A stretch of DNA of 64,000 nucleotides from an uncultured Roseibium sp. (GTDB lineage: Bacteria; Pseudomonadota; Alphaproteobacteria; Rhizobiales; Stappiaceae): the NCBI RefSeq assembly GCF_963669205.1, contig NZ_OY769915.1, positions 1,090,001 through 1,154,000 of the forward strand, written 5' to 3'. The notes under the pieces are model-generated. The model did not search any database. It had not been told where the DNA came from and saw only the letters and a list, made by a program, of their open reading frames with translations. The translations under genes were made by a program, and so were the position numbers. Below, piece by piece: positions 43,076 to 52,251 of this stretch. Numbering within the stretch: the first letter of the stretch is position 1; each line of letters starts with the position of its first letter.

Positions 43076-43897
43076 ATGGGGCGTGACATGCTGGGGGAAA
43101 AGGCTGACCGAATGACCGGGCCGAAGGAAACGGAGCAGGACATCGAGGAAACGGGCAAACCGTCCGCCTCGGGCAGATTCAGAAAGTGGCTTCCGTTGAT
43201 TGTCCTGGTCGCCCTCATGATCGTTGCCTTTTCCCAGGGGCTGCACAAGCAGCTGACCCTGTCCAACCTGATCATGCAGCGCCAGGAACTGATCGGCTTT
43301 GTCGATCAGAACCTGTTTGCCGCCCTCGCCGTGTTCTGCCTCGCCTACATTGTCTGCGTCGCGCTGTCCTTCCCCGGTGCCTCGCTTCTGACGATTGCCG
43401 GCGGCTTCCTGTTCGGCTGGGTCGCGGGCGGAACCGTCACGGTCGTCGGGGCCACCATCGGGGCATGCGCCGTCTTCCTCGTCGCCCGGTCGTCTTTCGG
43501 GGAAGTGCTGACAAAACGTGCCGGACCGTTCCTATCGCGCCTTGCAGAAGGGTTCCGGAATGAGAGTTTCAATTATCTTCTGTTTCTGCGGCTGACGCCG
43601 GTCTTTCCGTTCTGGCTTGTCAACATTGCGCCCGCGATCTTCCAGGTGCGTCTTCCCACCTACGCTCTGGCGACCTTCATCGGCATCATCCCGGGAACCT
43701 TCGCCTTTGCTTTCATCGGGTCCGGCCTCGACAGCGTCATCGAGGCGCAGGAGGCAGCAAATCCGGGTTGCGCATCGGCCGGGACCTGCGAAATCGAGAT
43801 ATCCGCGCTGGTGACCCCCCAGCTTCTGGCGGCGTTCTTTGCGCTCGGGATCGCGAGCCTTATCCCCGTCGTTCTCAAAAAGATCCGCTCGGCCTGA
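43076..43897 (+). CDS. TVP38/TMEM64 (VTT/DedA-like) membrane protein
   Basis: A 273-residue protein with about six hydrophobic segments and the VTT-domain signatures AYIVCVALSFPGASLLTIAGGFLFG and FLRLTPVFPFWLVNIAPAIFQVRLPTYALATFIGIIPGTFAFAFIGSGL. A charged N-terminus of about 35 residues precedes the first helix. Relatives include lipid scramblases and DedA undecaprenyl-phosphate flippases. It lies 53 bp before a flavoprotein gene of a type I recall as often paired or fused with this domain. Confidence 0.9.
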   Translation: MGRDMLGEKADRMTGPKETEQDIEETGKPSASGRFRKWLPLIVLVALMIVAFSQGLHKQLTLSNLIMQRQELIGFVDQNLFAALAVFCLAYIVCVALSFPGASLLTIAGGFLFGWVAGGTVTVVGATIGACAVFLVARSSFGEVLTKRAGPFLSRLAEGFRNESFNYLLFLRLTPVFPFWLVNIAPAIFQVRLPTYALATFIGIIPGTFAFAFIGSGLDSVIEAQEAANPGCASAGTCEIEISALVTPQLLAAFFALGIASLIPVVLKKIRSA

Positions 43898-43950
43898 CCA
43901 TTGCAGCCGGAGCTTCCTCCACGTCTCTTTTCCCCCAACCGGAGCCCTCA

Positions 43951-45381
43951 ATGGCAAAGACGCTGACCCCCGACATTTGTGTGATTGGTGCCGGCTCCGG
44001 TGGCCTCTCCGTTGCCGCCGCCGCTGCTGCCTTCGGCGTTGAGGTCGTGCTCATCGAAAAGGGCCTCATGGGCGGCGACTGCCTCAACTATGGCTGCGTT
44101 CCGTCCAAGGCATTGCTCGCGGCCGCGAAAGCCGCGGCCGGAAACCGGGTGCAGGACCGGTTCGGCATTCATTCGGAGGGCCTTGATATCGATTTCGCCA
44201 GGGCCAACGATCATGTGCGCAGCGTGATCGCGGCGATCGAGCCGCATGATTCGCAGGAGCGCTTCGAGGGCCTCGGCGTCACGGTGCTGCGCGACGCCGC
44301 CCGCTTTACGGACGAAAGAACGGTCGAGGTTGGAGATGTGAGGATCAGGGCGCGCCGTTTCGTGGTCGCCACTGGGTCGACCGCACTTGTGCCGCCCATC
44401 CCCGGGCTGGATGAGGTGCCCTATCTCATCAATGAAACGCTCTTTGAACTGCGGGAAACGCCAAAACATCTTGCAATCATCGGCGGCGGCCCGATCGGGC
44501 TGGAAATGGCGCAGGCTCATCGCCGTCTTGGAGCGGAAGTGACTGTGTTCGAGGCGGCAAAGACACTTGGCAAGGATGATCCGGAACTCGCCGGTCTCGT
44601 GATCGGGTCGCTCAGGGACGAAGGCATCGAGATCCTGGAAGAAACGGCGGTCGAACGCGTTGAGCGGGCCGGTGAGGGGGTCAAGGTTGTTGCCAGGACA
44701 GCGGACGGAACGTCCGTCGAGACTGAAGCCAGCCATCTGCTTGTCGCTGCCGGACGGGCACCGAATGTCGACAACCTCGGATTGGACAAAGCGGGCATCA
44801 GCTTCGACCGCAAGGGCATTGAGGTCGACAGCGGTCTGCGCACCACGAACCGCAAGGTTTATGCAATCGGTGATGTCGCCGGCGGTTTGCAGTTCACCCA
44901 TGTCGCCGGTTACCAGGCGGGTCTCGCCATCCGCTCGATTCTTTTCCGCATGCCGGTGAAGATGGACAATGCCATCGTGCCGTGGGTGACCTACACATCA
45001 CCGGAACTCGGGCATATTGGACTGACCGAGGCCGAAGCCCGGCAGGCCCATGGCAATAGGGTCAAGGTATTGAGTGCCGACTATGCCGGCAATGACAGGG
45101 CTCAGGCGGAAGGTGCGACCAGCGGACGCCTGAAACTGATCGTCGGGCCGGGCGGGCGCCTGCTCGGGGCGGATATTGTCGGCACGCAGGCCGGTGAAAT
45201 TCTCAATCTGCTGTCGCTGGCATTGTCCAAAAAGATGAAAATGAAGGATCTTGCCGGTTTCATCGCACCTTATCCGACACTGGGAGAACTGGTGCGGCGT
45301 GCGGCAATTTCGTACTATGCGGACGTGCCAAAGAAAGTTTGGCTACGCGGCTTGCTTGCGATATTGCGCAAGTTCGGATGA
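43951..45381 (+). CDS. FAD-dependent disulfide oxidoreductase-like protein (mercuric reductase/Lpd family)
   Basis: A 476-residue class I flavoprotein from ATG 43951, which has GGAG nine bases upstream; longer frames from 43768 run through the preceding gene. The FAD site is DICVIGAGSGGLSVA, the redox disulfide is GGDCLNYGCVPSKAL, the NAD site is HLAIIGGGPIGLEMAQ, and YAIGDVAGGLQFTH follows. The C-terminal catalytic segment reads APYPTLGE where lipoamide dehydrogenase has HPT-x-x-E, so the catalytic His is Tyr while Glu is kept. Lipoamide dehydrogenase activity is therefore unlikely. The preceding TVP38 gene suggests a membrane-linked redox role. Confidence 0.9.
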   Translation: MAKTLTPDICVIGAGSGGLSVAAAAAAFGVEVVLIEKGLMGGDCLNYGCVPSKALLAAAKAAAGNRVQDRFGIHSEGLDIDFARANDHVRSVIAAIEPHDSQERFEGLGVTVLRDAARFTDERTVEVGDVRIRARRFVVATGSTALVPPIPGLDEVPYLINETLFELRETPKHLAIIGGGPIGLEMAQAHRRLGAEVTVFEAAKTLGKDDPELAGLVIGSLRDEGIEILEETAVERVERAGEGVKVVARTADGTSVETEASHLLVAAGRAPNVDNLGLDKAGISFDRKGIEVDSGLRTTNRKVYAIGDVAGGLQFTHVAGYQAGLAIRSILFRMPVKMDNAIVPWVTYTSPELGHIGLTEAEARQAHGNRVKVLSADYAGNDRAQAEGATSGRLKLIVGPGGRLLGADIVGTQAGEILNLLSLALSKKMKMKDLAGFIAPYPTLGELVRRAAISYYADVPKKVWLRGLLAILRKFG

Positions 45382-45478
45382 GTTTTGTCATTGTTGTTGG
45401 CGGTTTAGGACATATTTTCAGACAATTGCAGTTTATTTTATGAGCGTATGACAGAGTGATTCTTGGGACGGACATGAG

Positions 45479-46951
45479 ATGAAGCATGAGGGCGCGCCGG
45501 AAGGCGCAGCGGTCCCTGCAGACGATACGGGGAAGGCTCCCCGGGCGATCGAACGCCCGGAACGCCCCCGGCTCGGCGGCCTGTCGGGCAAGCTCCTGCT
45601 TCTGACCGTCGTCTTTGTAATGCTGTCGGAAGTCTTCATCTATGTTCCCTCGATCGCAAACTATCGCAACACGTGGCTGATGGACCGGCTGACGACAGCG
45701 GGCGTTGCCGCTTCCGTCCTCGCGGAAACCAGCACGATCGCGCCGAGGCTGCAGGAAGAACTGTTGCAGACGACAGGCGCTGTTGCGATTTCTCTTGATC
45801 AGGGAACCCGGCGCAGCCTGATCGCCATGAACGACGTGCCCGGCGAGGTCGATTTCGTGGTCGACATGGCGAAAGTCTCGGCGCTTTCCTCGATCATCGG
45901 CAGCTTCCAGATCCTCACCTACAGCGGTGACGGCGTCATGCGCGTGATCGGTGCCGGCCAGATGGGCCACACCGAGCGCGTAGACGTGGTTATGCCCGTG
46001 GCCCTGCTGCAGCAGGACATGCTGGCCTTTTCAGGCCGCATCCTCGCACTGTCGCTGTTCATTTCGGTTATCACCGCGAGCCTTGTCTACATCACCCTGC
46101 GGGCGCTCTTCATCCGCCCGCTCCGCCGCCTGACGCGTTCCATGGAGCGCTTTGCCGAGAATCCCGAGGACACCAGCCGGATCATCACCGTTTCCGGGCG
46201 CCAGGACGAACTGGGCGATGCGGAAATCCGGCTGGCTGCCATGGAAGAGGCCCTTTCGCGCGCCCTGCAGCAGAAACAGCGTCTTGCCGATCTCGGGCTT
46301 GCGGTCTCGAAAATCAACCACGACCTGCGCAACCTCCTGGCCTCCGCGCAGCTGTTCCTGGAACGCCTGGAACACGTGCCGGATCCGACAGTCAGCCGGC
46401 TGGCGCCGAAGATCCTTGCGACCCTCGACAGGGCCGTCGGCTACACCCAGGCGGTAATGTCCTACGGCAAGGCGCAGGAACGCCCGCCGCAGCGCCGCCT
46501 GCTTGCCCTTCAGCGGGTCGGGGACGATGTTGCCGACGTTCTCGGGCTTCATGACCATGACACGGTCGGTTTCGAGAACAAGGTGCCGGAACACATCGAG
46601 ATCGACGCGGACCCGGAGCAGATATTCCGCGTGCTACTCAACCTCGTGCGCAATGCGTTGCAGGCCCTTGAATCGGAGAAGGACGAGACGCTTGTCCGCA
46701 GGATCACCATGGAGGCGATGCGTGAGGGTGAATGCGTGCACGTGGTGATCTCCGACACCGGGCCCGGCATTCCCGAAAACACCCGGAAGGCGCTCTTCAA
46801 GGCGTTTCACAGCGGCTCCAAGAAAGGCGGTGTCGGGCTCGGTCTCGCCATCGTCGCCGAACTGCTGAAGGCACACGGCGGCAGCATTGATCTGGACGAG
46901 ACCAGACCGGGCGCCTGTTTCCGTCTGAAGGTCCCCGACCGCCGGTCCTGA
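45479..46951 (+). CDS. orphan sensor histidine kinase
   Basis: A 490-residue membrane kinase. The first helix is near residue 40 (KLLLLTVVFVMLSEVFIYVPS), followed by a periplasmic sensor of about 125 residues, a second helix (ILALSLFISVITASLVYITL), and a HAMP segment (IRPLRRLTRSMERFAENPEDTSR). The phospho-acceptor region is VSKINHDLRNLLASAQLFLERL. The ATPase has the N box LLNLVRNALQALE, the G1 box DTGPGIPE and the G2 box KGGVGLGLAIV. The HDLRN acceptor fits a PhoR/NtrB-like type. No response regulator is adjacent, so the partner is elsewhere. Confidence 0.93.
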   Translation: MKHEGAPEGAAVPADDTGKAPRAIERPERPRLGGLSGKLLLLTVVFVMLSEVFIYVPSIANYRNTWLMDRLTTAGVAASVLAETSTIAPRLQEELLQTTGAVAISLDQGTRRSLIAMNDVPGEVDFVVDMAKVSALSSIIGSFQILTYSGDGVMRVIGAGQMGHTERVDVVMPVALLQQDMLAFSGRILALSLFISVITASLVYITLRALFIRPLRRLTRSMERFAENPEDTSRIITVSGRQDELGDAEIRLAAMEEALSRALQQKQRLADLGLAVSKINHDLRNLLASAQLFLERLEHVPDPTVSRLAPKILATLDRAVGYTQAVMSYGKAQERPPQRRLLALQRVGDDVADVLGLHDHDTVGFENKVPEHIEIDADPEQIFRVLLNLVRNALQALESEKDETLVRRITMEAMREGECVHVVISDTGPGIPENTRKALFKAFHSGSKKGGVGLGLAIVAELLKAHGGSIDLDETRPGACFRLKVPDRRS

Positions 46952-47175
46952 ACGGGACCCGGGCAGGTGGCGATATGCCGGCCTGCGCCCAATTGCTTGG
47001 CTTTCCTGTCGGTTTTGGAACCGTGTGACAATTCCTTGAAAAAAAGTTCAAAAAGTCCCTTGCATTCCCTGCCGGGGCGCAGTACGAAAGCGCCCTGTCC
47101 GGGGCACACGCAGCCCCGCTGCGCAGGACCGTTATTCGCATCACGATAGCCCGAATGACCGTCCCTGCACCCGAA

Positions 47176-47252
47176 GCACCGGTAGCTCAGCTGGATAGAG
47201 CACCAGACTACGAATCTGGGGGTCGGGGGTTCGAATCCTCCCCGGTGCGCCA
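47176..47252 (+). tRNA. tRNA-Arg (anticodon ACG)
   Basis: A complete 77-nt cloverleaf. The acceptor is GCACCGG with CCGGTGC, the D arm is GCTC-AGCTGGATA-GAGC, the anticodon stem is CCAGA/TCTGG around loop CTACGAA (ACG, read as ICG for Arg CGN codons), the T loop is GTTCGAA, the discriminator is G, and CCA is encoded. An AT-rich segment starts directly 3' of it, so it may be an integration site. Confidence 0.97.
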
Positions 47253-47414
47253 ATACTTGATACAGCTCAATTTAATCCCTAACCTTACTTCAACTCGCTT
47301 GCAGAGAGCTGTATTGCGTAAGGCGTTTGCGTTCGCATAGGGACAAAATTTTGTGCACTTTTGTGACGCATCGATGTATAATGCGCTGAATATTCGGAAA
47401 GACTAGGATAAGTT

Positions 47415-49151
47415 TTACATAAATGACGATATTTTTCTCTCGACTGTATCTATAAATATATCAAGTGACCTAGAGATATTTTTATTTACTATGTTCTTCG
47501 GTCTTGTCGACGCGTAATTATTTAGCCAGTCTTTTATTTCCATTTTAATTTGTTTGTTCCATGGCTTGCCGCTCTCTTGGAATAGTAGCTGCAATCTATC
47601 CGACCACTTTGGTTTCTTTTTTTGTTTGATCCTTGTTTTAACGTTTACGCCAAATTCATCTAAAAAATCATCAGCGTATACATTTTGATCAAACAAATCC
47701 TCAATTTCAGATTCGTCGAGACCTGGAACGTTACAAATATTTACATCTGAAATACGTAGAGACTTATTGTCTAAAGCTTTTTTTAGAGCTGTATCAGCTT
47801 CAGCATCATTATCAATAAAGCATTGAATTTGGCACGCAGAGGAGGTGTAGAAAGATGCTTTCTGGGAGAGAGAACTTACACCTCCTAGGAAATCGAAAGC
47901 GATGATTCCTTGATCTATCGCGTTCCGAATTTTCTCATTTTGTTCTGAGACTATTGGTTTGATCGCCGTTACGTCTCCGGACCCTTCAAAAATCAATACT
48001 AATTGAGCATTGTGTAAGTTGTCTGAAAATTGAACGCCTAATGCTTCTCTTATTTCATTTATGTGATGGGCAGTATTTGCTTCACTATTTTTGACAATAA
48101 TTGTATTTTTTAGATTGCTGGGATTCACGAAAATTGGTGAGTGGCTGGACAAAACGATTTGACTCGTATGCGAAAGTTCTGAAATCACCGATCTTAGTTC
48201 GTGAATGGCTTTTGGATGCAAGTGAGCTTCTGGTTCTTCGATAGCCACTATTGTGCTCGCGCTTGTGCTTTGCTGCTCAGACGCATGTTTCATCAGTGCA
48301 AGCGCTACGAGGCTTTGAACACCGTCCCCTTTCCTCTCAAGCTTTGTCTCATGACCGTCATCTACGTGTATGTTTACAGAACTCCGAAGCGCTCTTCGTC
48401 GAGCTTCGCTAGGCACGCCAAGTCGTACTGATTTAACATTTGGCAAAAAACTCGAAACGGTTTCCTCGATAGTCTTTGCCAGCTCATTTAATATTGGTTT
48501 TTGGAGTTCGGTTATTTTTTCTACAGCATCACGATATTCTGAGTTATTTTCAATCTGCGTAAGTTCTTTGTCTACTAGATCAGAAATTACCTTGACCGCC
48601 GAGTCAGCTGTTCTTATGGCTGGAATATAGTTAAAGCGTATTTTGTCAGAAACAAATCTTGCAATTGCATTTGATTTCTTGTTCAGGGTTACAAAGCCGC
48701 GACCCGGCTTTTGAACGGATACATTAAATTCATTTTGTTTGTCGAAAGTAATAAGAACGGGTAAGGTGCCGTTTAGATTGCTTTTTATTTTGTACTTGAA
48801 CTCTTTTATTTCTTCGTCATTTAGTAGAAATTCAAGTGTTATTTTTGTTGTCTGATCTCTTGTCCGCTTGGTTCTTTTCCCTAAAGGGAAGTCCGACGTC
48901 CAATCATAGCTACCCGACAATGCGCCACCTATCAGTGATGGTCTACGAGTTCGCACAACACGTCCTGCTGAATCTTCTTTTAGAAATCTCCGCCAAATTA
49001 GCAGCGTATTCATTCCTAAGGATAGTGCATGTAGAATATTGGATTTTCCTTCGTTATTTGCGCCAACAAGTAGTGAGTAATCAGATAGTGTAACGCTTCG
49101 CGCCTTTGTTATACTCCTGAAATTTTCAACAGAAAAAGATACCAGTTTCAT
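47415..49151 (-). CDS. stand-alone OLD-family ATPase/TOPRIM nuclease (probable anti-phage protein)
   Basis: A 578-residue protein. The N-terminal ABC-like ATPase begins with SFSVENFRSI and Walker A GANNEGKSN (near residue 31), with Walker B STIVAIEEPEAHLHP and an SSHSP switch. The C-terminal TOPRIM domain has Glu in LVLIFEGSGDVTAI, the Asp cluster in CFIDNDAEAD, and acidic ESEIEDLFD. All key residues look intact. Class 1 OLD proteins such as P2 Old block other phages. No UvrD-like helicase follows, which argues against Gabija (class 2). Its base composition is far more AT-rich than its neighbours, a sign of transfer. Confidence 0.9.
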   Translation of the reverse strand: MKLVSFSVENFRSITKARSVTLSDYSLLVGANNEGKSNILHALSLGMNTLLIWRRFLKEDSAGRVVRTRRPSLIGGALSGSYDWTSDFPLGKRTKRTRDQTTKITLEFLLNDEEIKEFKYKIKSNLNGTLPVLITFDKQNEFNVSVQKPGRGFVTLNKKSNAIARFVSDKIRFNYIPAIRTADSAVKVISDLVDKELTQIENNSEYRDAVEKITELQKPILNELAKTIEETVSSFLPNVKSVRLGVPSEARRRALRSSVNIHVDDGHETKLERKGDGVQSLVALALMKHASEQQSTSASTIVAIEEPEAHLHPKAIHELRSVISELSHTSQIVLSSHSPIFVNPSNLKNTIIVKNSEANTAHHINEIREALGVQFSDNLHNAQLVLIFEGSGDVTAIKPIVSEQNEKIRNAIDQGIIAFDFLGGVSSLSQKASFYTSSACQIQCFIDNDAEADTALKKALDNKSLRISDVNICNVPGLDESEIEDLFDQNVYADDFLDEFGVNVKTRIKQKKKPKWSDRLQLLFQESGKPWNKQIKMEIKDWLNNYASTRPKNIVNKNISRSLDIFIDTVERKISSFM

Positions 49152-49466
49152 TTAGTTTCTTTCTTAGGTCGTTTATCTTTCTGATTTAGCATGATTTGCA
49201 CTAGGATAAATCGCTTTTTCATAGGATATATATATTAGATTGTAAAACAAAAGAATACACTAAATTGATAAGTTGGATCCTTCAAAATTTCCTTCCTTGG
49301 CGTTTCGGAGTAAAATAGTTGAGATTGCTGATTCATTGGAATTGGGTTTGCGAAGGCGAAATGCTGTCCGGACAAGCCGCCGCTACACCCACTCCTCCCA
49401 TGGATTTGTGCCGGTACTGGCGTTACCAAGGGCTGAAGCAAACAGCGCGTGAGATCCGAAAGCGGC
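49152..49466. other. AT-rich leader of the OLD gene and spacer
   Basis: About 315 bp without a supported gene; the first half is strongly AT-rich (TATATATATTAGATTG near 49227) and presumably holds the OLD gene promoter. From about 49310 the composition returns to that of the chromosome, so the right border of the transferred patch may lie near there. No copy of the tRNA 3' end was seen. Confidence 0.4.
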
Positions 49467-50105
49467 ATGTCAGAAACCTGCGTCATCTTCGATCTGGACG
49501 GCACGCTCGTCGACAGCGAGATCCTGTGCAACCAGGCCTTTGTCGATCTGTTGCCGGAACTGGGTGAAACGGCGGAGCAGTTGATGCGCCGCTACCGCGG
49601 CATCAAGCTCGACCTGACCCTGGCCGACGTTGGAAAACGGATCGGCAGGACACTGCCGGCAACGTTTGAGGCGACCTACCGTGAACGTGTTGCGCAGCTG
49701 TTCGATGAAAGGCTGCAGCCGGTGCCCGGGGCAGCTGAAATGCTGGAGAGCCTGGACCGGCCCAAATGCATCGCCTCCAGCGGACCGCCACAGAAAATCG
49801 CCCATTCGCTGAAGGTGAGCGGGCTGGCTTCGCATTTCGGAAAGAACATCTATAGCTCGTACGTCGTCGGCATCTGGAAACCCGAGCCGGGCCTCTTTCT
49901 GCACGCGGCGCAAAGCATGGGATACCCGCCTGAGACCTGCATCGTCGTGGAAGACAGCGACGTTGGCGTTCAGGCTGCAAACGCGGCCGGAATGGCGGTG
50001 CTGCGATACGACCCGCATTCGGAAATCAAGTCTGACGACAGGGCGGTCGTCTTCAGTGAGATGTCCCGATTGGCGGGACTGATTGACTGTCTGACGGCGC
50101 GTTGA
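49467..50105 (+). CDS. HAD-superfamily hydrolase, beta-phosphoglucomutase/phosphatase-like
   Basis: A 212-residue protein from ATG 49467; an in-frame GTG at 49449 adds six residues. Motif I is CVIFDLDGTLVDSE, motif II is CIASSGPP, the Lys lies in GIWKPEPGLFLHAA, and motif IV is CIVVEDSDVGVQAANAAGM. This is the subclass I cap architecture of phosphoglycolate phosphatase, YieH-like and sugar-phosphate phosphatases. The substrate cannot be assigned. Confidence 0.9.
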   Translation: MSETCVIFDLDGTLVDSEILCNQAFVDLLPELGETAEQLMRRYRGIKLDLTLADVGKRIGRTLPATFEATYRERVAQLFDERLQPVPGAAEMLESLDRPKCIASSGPPQKIAHSLKVSGLASHFGKNIYSSYVVGIWKPEPGLFLHAAQSMGYPPETCIVVEDSDVGVQAANAAGMAVLRYDPHSEIKSDDRAVVFSEMSRLAGLIDCLTAR

Positions 50106-50361
50106 TCTGTCTTGCAAACATCGCTGAATATTCAATGGCAGGGCCCGGGGATGCGTGCAGAACCGTTATTCAATTGAAAAACGTGATGTATTTTACTTGT
50201 TGATGCGATCAGATCTCGAATTAGAATTAGTTAAATATTAAGTAAAAATAAATAAAAATAAAATAATCGCCTCTTTTTGCATTTGAATATTTAAGAAAAC
50301 TTTTTTGTTTTTTTGCGAATCAGTTTATTTTGTTTTTAAGGAAATTAATCTGGTCGAATTC
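50106..50361. other. very AT-rich spacer before the sulfotransferase-like gene
   Basis: About 255 bp with long A/T runs (AAATAAATAAAAATAAAATA near 50247). No gene was found; probably a promoter region and a second transferred patch. Confidence 0.35.
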
Positions 50362-50967
50362 ATGCAGCCAAATACATGTGAAGAACGGAAAATATTATTT
50401 GTTCACAATCCAAAGGCGGCGGGAACAAGTTTTCGCAAGTGGCTGGGCATAAGCAATCGCTACAATCACTTCTTTCCGTCGACCCATACGCCCGTCAAGA
50501 TCTGGAACGACTATACCGTTATTGTTGTTGTCAGGGATCCGATTGAACGTGCGATCTCCGGGTACAAGTATCTGACGCATGAAAGCTACCAGGGTTCGTT
50601 CCGCAAAATCTATCCGGATTTGCCAAGTTGGGATCCCCTGACTTTCTTTTCCCGGATGTTCAACGAGCAGATTATTGTCGTGCCGCCGCAGTTCAAGTAC
50701 ACGACGCATTTTCTCTCAAACAAAGCTCCGGATTTCCTGTTGAAATTCGAAAATCTGGATACAACAGAGCTGGCAAGGCACCTGAAAATCAAAGAGCCCT
50801 TCCCGCAGGAGAACATCGGCAAAAACAAGAACCCGATCGAACTACGCGAAGATCTTTATGTGGCGTTGATCAGACACTACCGGGTTGACTACTTGCTCTA
50901 TGATTACAGGCCGAAACCATACGGCATATTCATGGACGAACAGCACGGATTGAAACAGGCGGGCTGA
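50362..50967 (+). CDS. sulfotransferase family 2-like protein
   Basis: A 201-residue protein from ATG 50362; a frame from 50305 adds 19 residues encoded in the AT-rich leader. The PAPS-binding signatures are recognisable: KILFVHNPKAAGTSFRKWL (5'-phosphosulfate loop) and YTVIVVVRDPIERAISGYKYL (3'-phosphate loop). These are typical of carbohydrate sulfotransferases that decorate surface glycans. It is shorter than many members, and its acceptor is unknown. The AT-rich leader and nearby tRNA-linked patch hint at horizontal acquisition. Confidence 0.85.
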   Translation: MQPNTCEERKILFVHNPKAAGTSFRKWLGISNRYNHFFPSTHTPVKIWNDYTVIVVVRDPIERAISGYKYLTHESYQGSFRKIYPDLPSWDPLTFFSRMFNEQIIVVPPQFKYTTHFLSNKAPDFLLKFENLDTTELARHLKIKEPFPQENIGKNKNPIELREDLYVALIRHYRVDYLLYDYRPKPYGIFMDEQHGLKQAG

Positions 50968-51007
50968 CCATCCTGAGGCCGAGCGGGAATATCACCGCGA
51001 GCCTGTA

Positions 51008-51045
51008 ACAAAAAACCACCCGCATGATCTCTCACACGGGCGGCT
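51008..51045 (-). terminator. rho-independent terminator of the 3-hydroxyisobutyrate dehydrogenase-like gene
   Basis: On the minus strand AGCCGCCCG pairs with CGGGTGGTT (two G-T pairs) around a loop of about 14 nt and runs into TTTTTTG, about 55 bp after the stop at 51099. Confidence 0.8.
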
Positions 51046-51098
51046 TTGCTGATATCGGGGGCGCTTGATGGCGCCGCGCTCCGGCGTTTGCTGGCGCC

Positions 51099-51971
51099 TC
51101 AGTCCAATTTGCGAAGGCGTTTGACGAGGGACGAGGTGTCCCAGCGGCCGCCGCCCATTTTCTGAACGTCCTTGTAGAACTGGTCGACAAGGGCGGTCAC
51201 CGGCAGACTGGCGCCGTTTTCATTGGCCGTGGCGAGACAGATGCCGAGGTCCTTGCGCATCCAGTCGACGGCGAACCCGTGATCGAAGTGATCGTCGAGC
51301 ATGCTCTCATAGCGGTTGACCATCTGCCAGCTGCCGGCGGCGCCGCCACCGATCAGGTCGATGACCGCGCGCCCGTCAAGTCCGGCCTTCTCGGCAAAGT
51401 GCAGGCCTTCCGAGAGCCCCTGTACAAGACCGGCGATGCAGATCTGGTTGACCATCTTGGTCAGCTGACCGGCACCGCTTTCCCCGAGCCTGACGCATTT
51501 CTTGGCATAGGCATTGATGAAGGGTTCGGCCGCGTCATAGGCCGCCTGATCGCCGCCGCACATGACCACCAGCTGACCGTTTTCAGCGCCTGCCTGCCCG
51601 CCGGAAACCGGCGCGTCGACAAAGGAGATGCCGCCGTCTTTGGCAACGTCATATAGCTCCCGCGTCACCTTGGCCGAAACCGTGGTGTGGTCGACGAAGA
51701 TGGAGCCGGACGCCATATCCTTGAACGCGCCGTCGTCTCCGAGGCAGATTGAGCGGAGGTCGTCATCATTGCCGACACAGGCCATGACGAAGGCGGCACC
51801 GGCTGCCGCCTCGCGCGGGGTTGCCGCGAAACCGCCGCCGAATTCGGCCGCCCATTTTTCCGCCTTGGCCATCGTGCGATTGTAGACCGTCACATCGTGA
51901 CCGGCCTTTTGCAGGTATCCGGCCATCGGGTAGCCCATGACGCCAAGTCCAAGAAATGCAACCTTTGCCAT
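51099..51971 (-). CDS. NAD(P)-dependent beta-hydroxyacid dehydrogenase (3-hydroxyisobutyrate dehydrogenase family)
   Basis: A 290-residue protein from ATG 51971. The Rossmann start is VAFLGLGVMGYPMAGYLQKAGHDVTVYNR, substrate binding is FVDAPVSGGQAGAENGQL, and the catalytic Lys lies in GAGQLTKMVNQ. The C-terminal helical domain ends with an unusual GGGRWDTSSLVKRLRKLD. Possible activities are 3-hydroxyisobutyrate, tartronate semialdehyde or succinic semialdehyde reduction (GLYR type). No pathway genes are adjacent. Confidence 0.9.
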   Translation of the reverse strand: MAKVAFLGLGVMGYPMAGYLQKAGHDVTVYNRTMAKAEKWAAEFGGGFAATPREAAAGAAFVMACVGNDDDLRSICLGDDGAFKDMASGSIFVDHTTVSAKVTRELYDVAKDGGISFVDAPVSGGQAGAENGQLVVMCGGDQAAYDAAEPFINAYAKKCVRLGESGAGQLTKMVNQICIAGLVQGLSEGLHFAEKAGLDGRAVIDLIGGGAAGSWQMVNRYESMLDDHFDHGFAVDWMRKDLGICLATANENGASLPVTALVDQFYKDVQKMGGGRWDTSSLVKRLRKLD

Positions 51972-52251
51972 TGAAAGTCCTCTTTGTTCAAACCTGTGTC
52001 TCGTGATGGCCGGCGTTGCTACAGAGCCCCGTCGCCCGTTGCGGAACGCCGTGTGACATTGCACCTTCAGAAATGCCGGTCTTGTTCAGTTTGACTTAAA
52101 GGTGTTGGCGCGCCCGTGCAACCGGGGCATTGGCGGACCTGACGCGGATTTTATGCCGCCCTGCCGAATGCGGCATTCATTCGCTGCCGAAACGGGCATA
52201 GACTGGGGCCGAAGGCATGTTGCCTGATCAACGCTACGAGAGGCCGGCGGC

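Noticed and set aside
47415..49151. Gabija (GajA/GajB) defence pair
   Set aside because: The OLD-like protein would fit GajA, but no UvrD-like helicase gene lies on either side, so a stand-alone OLD is the safer call.
47253..51000. integrated element with attachment sites at tRNA-Arg
   Set aside because: I looked for a second copy of the tRNA 3' end (GGTTCGAATCCTCCCCGG) downstream and found none, and there is no integrase gene.
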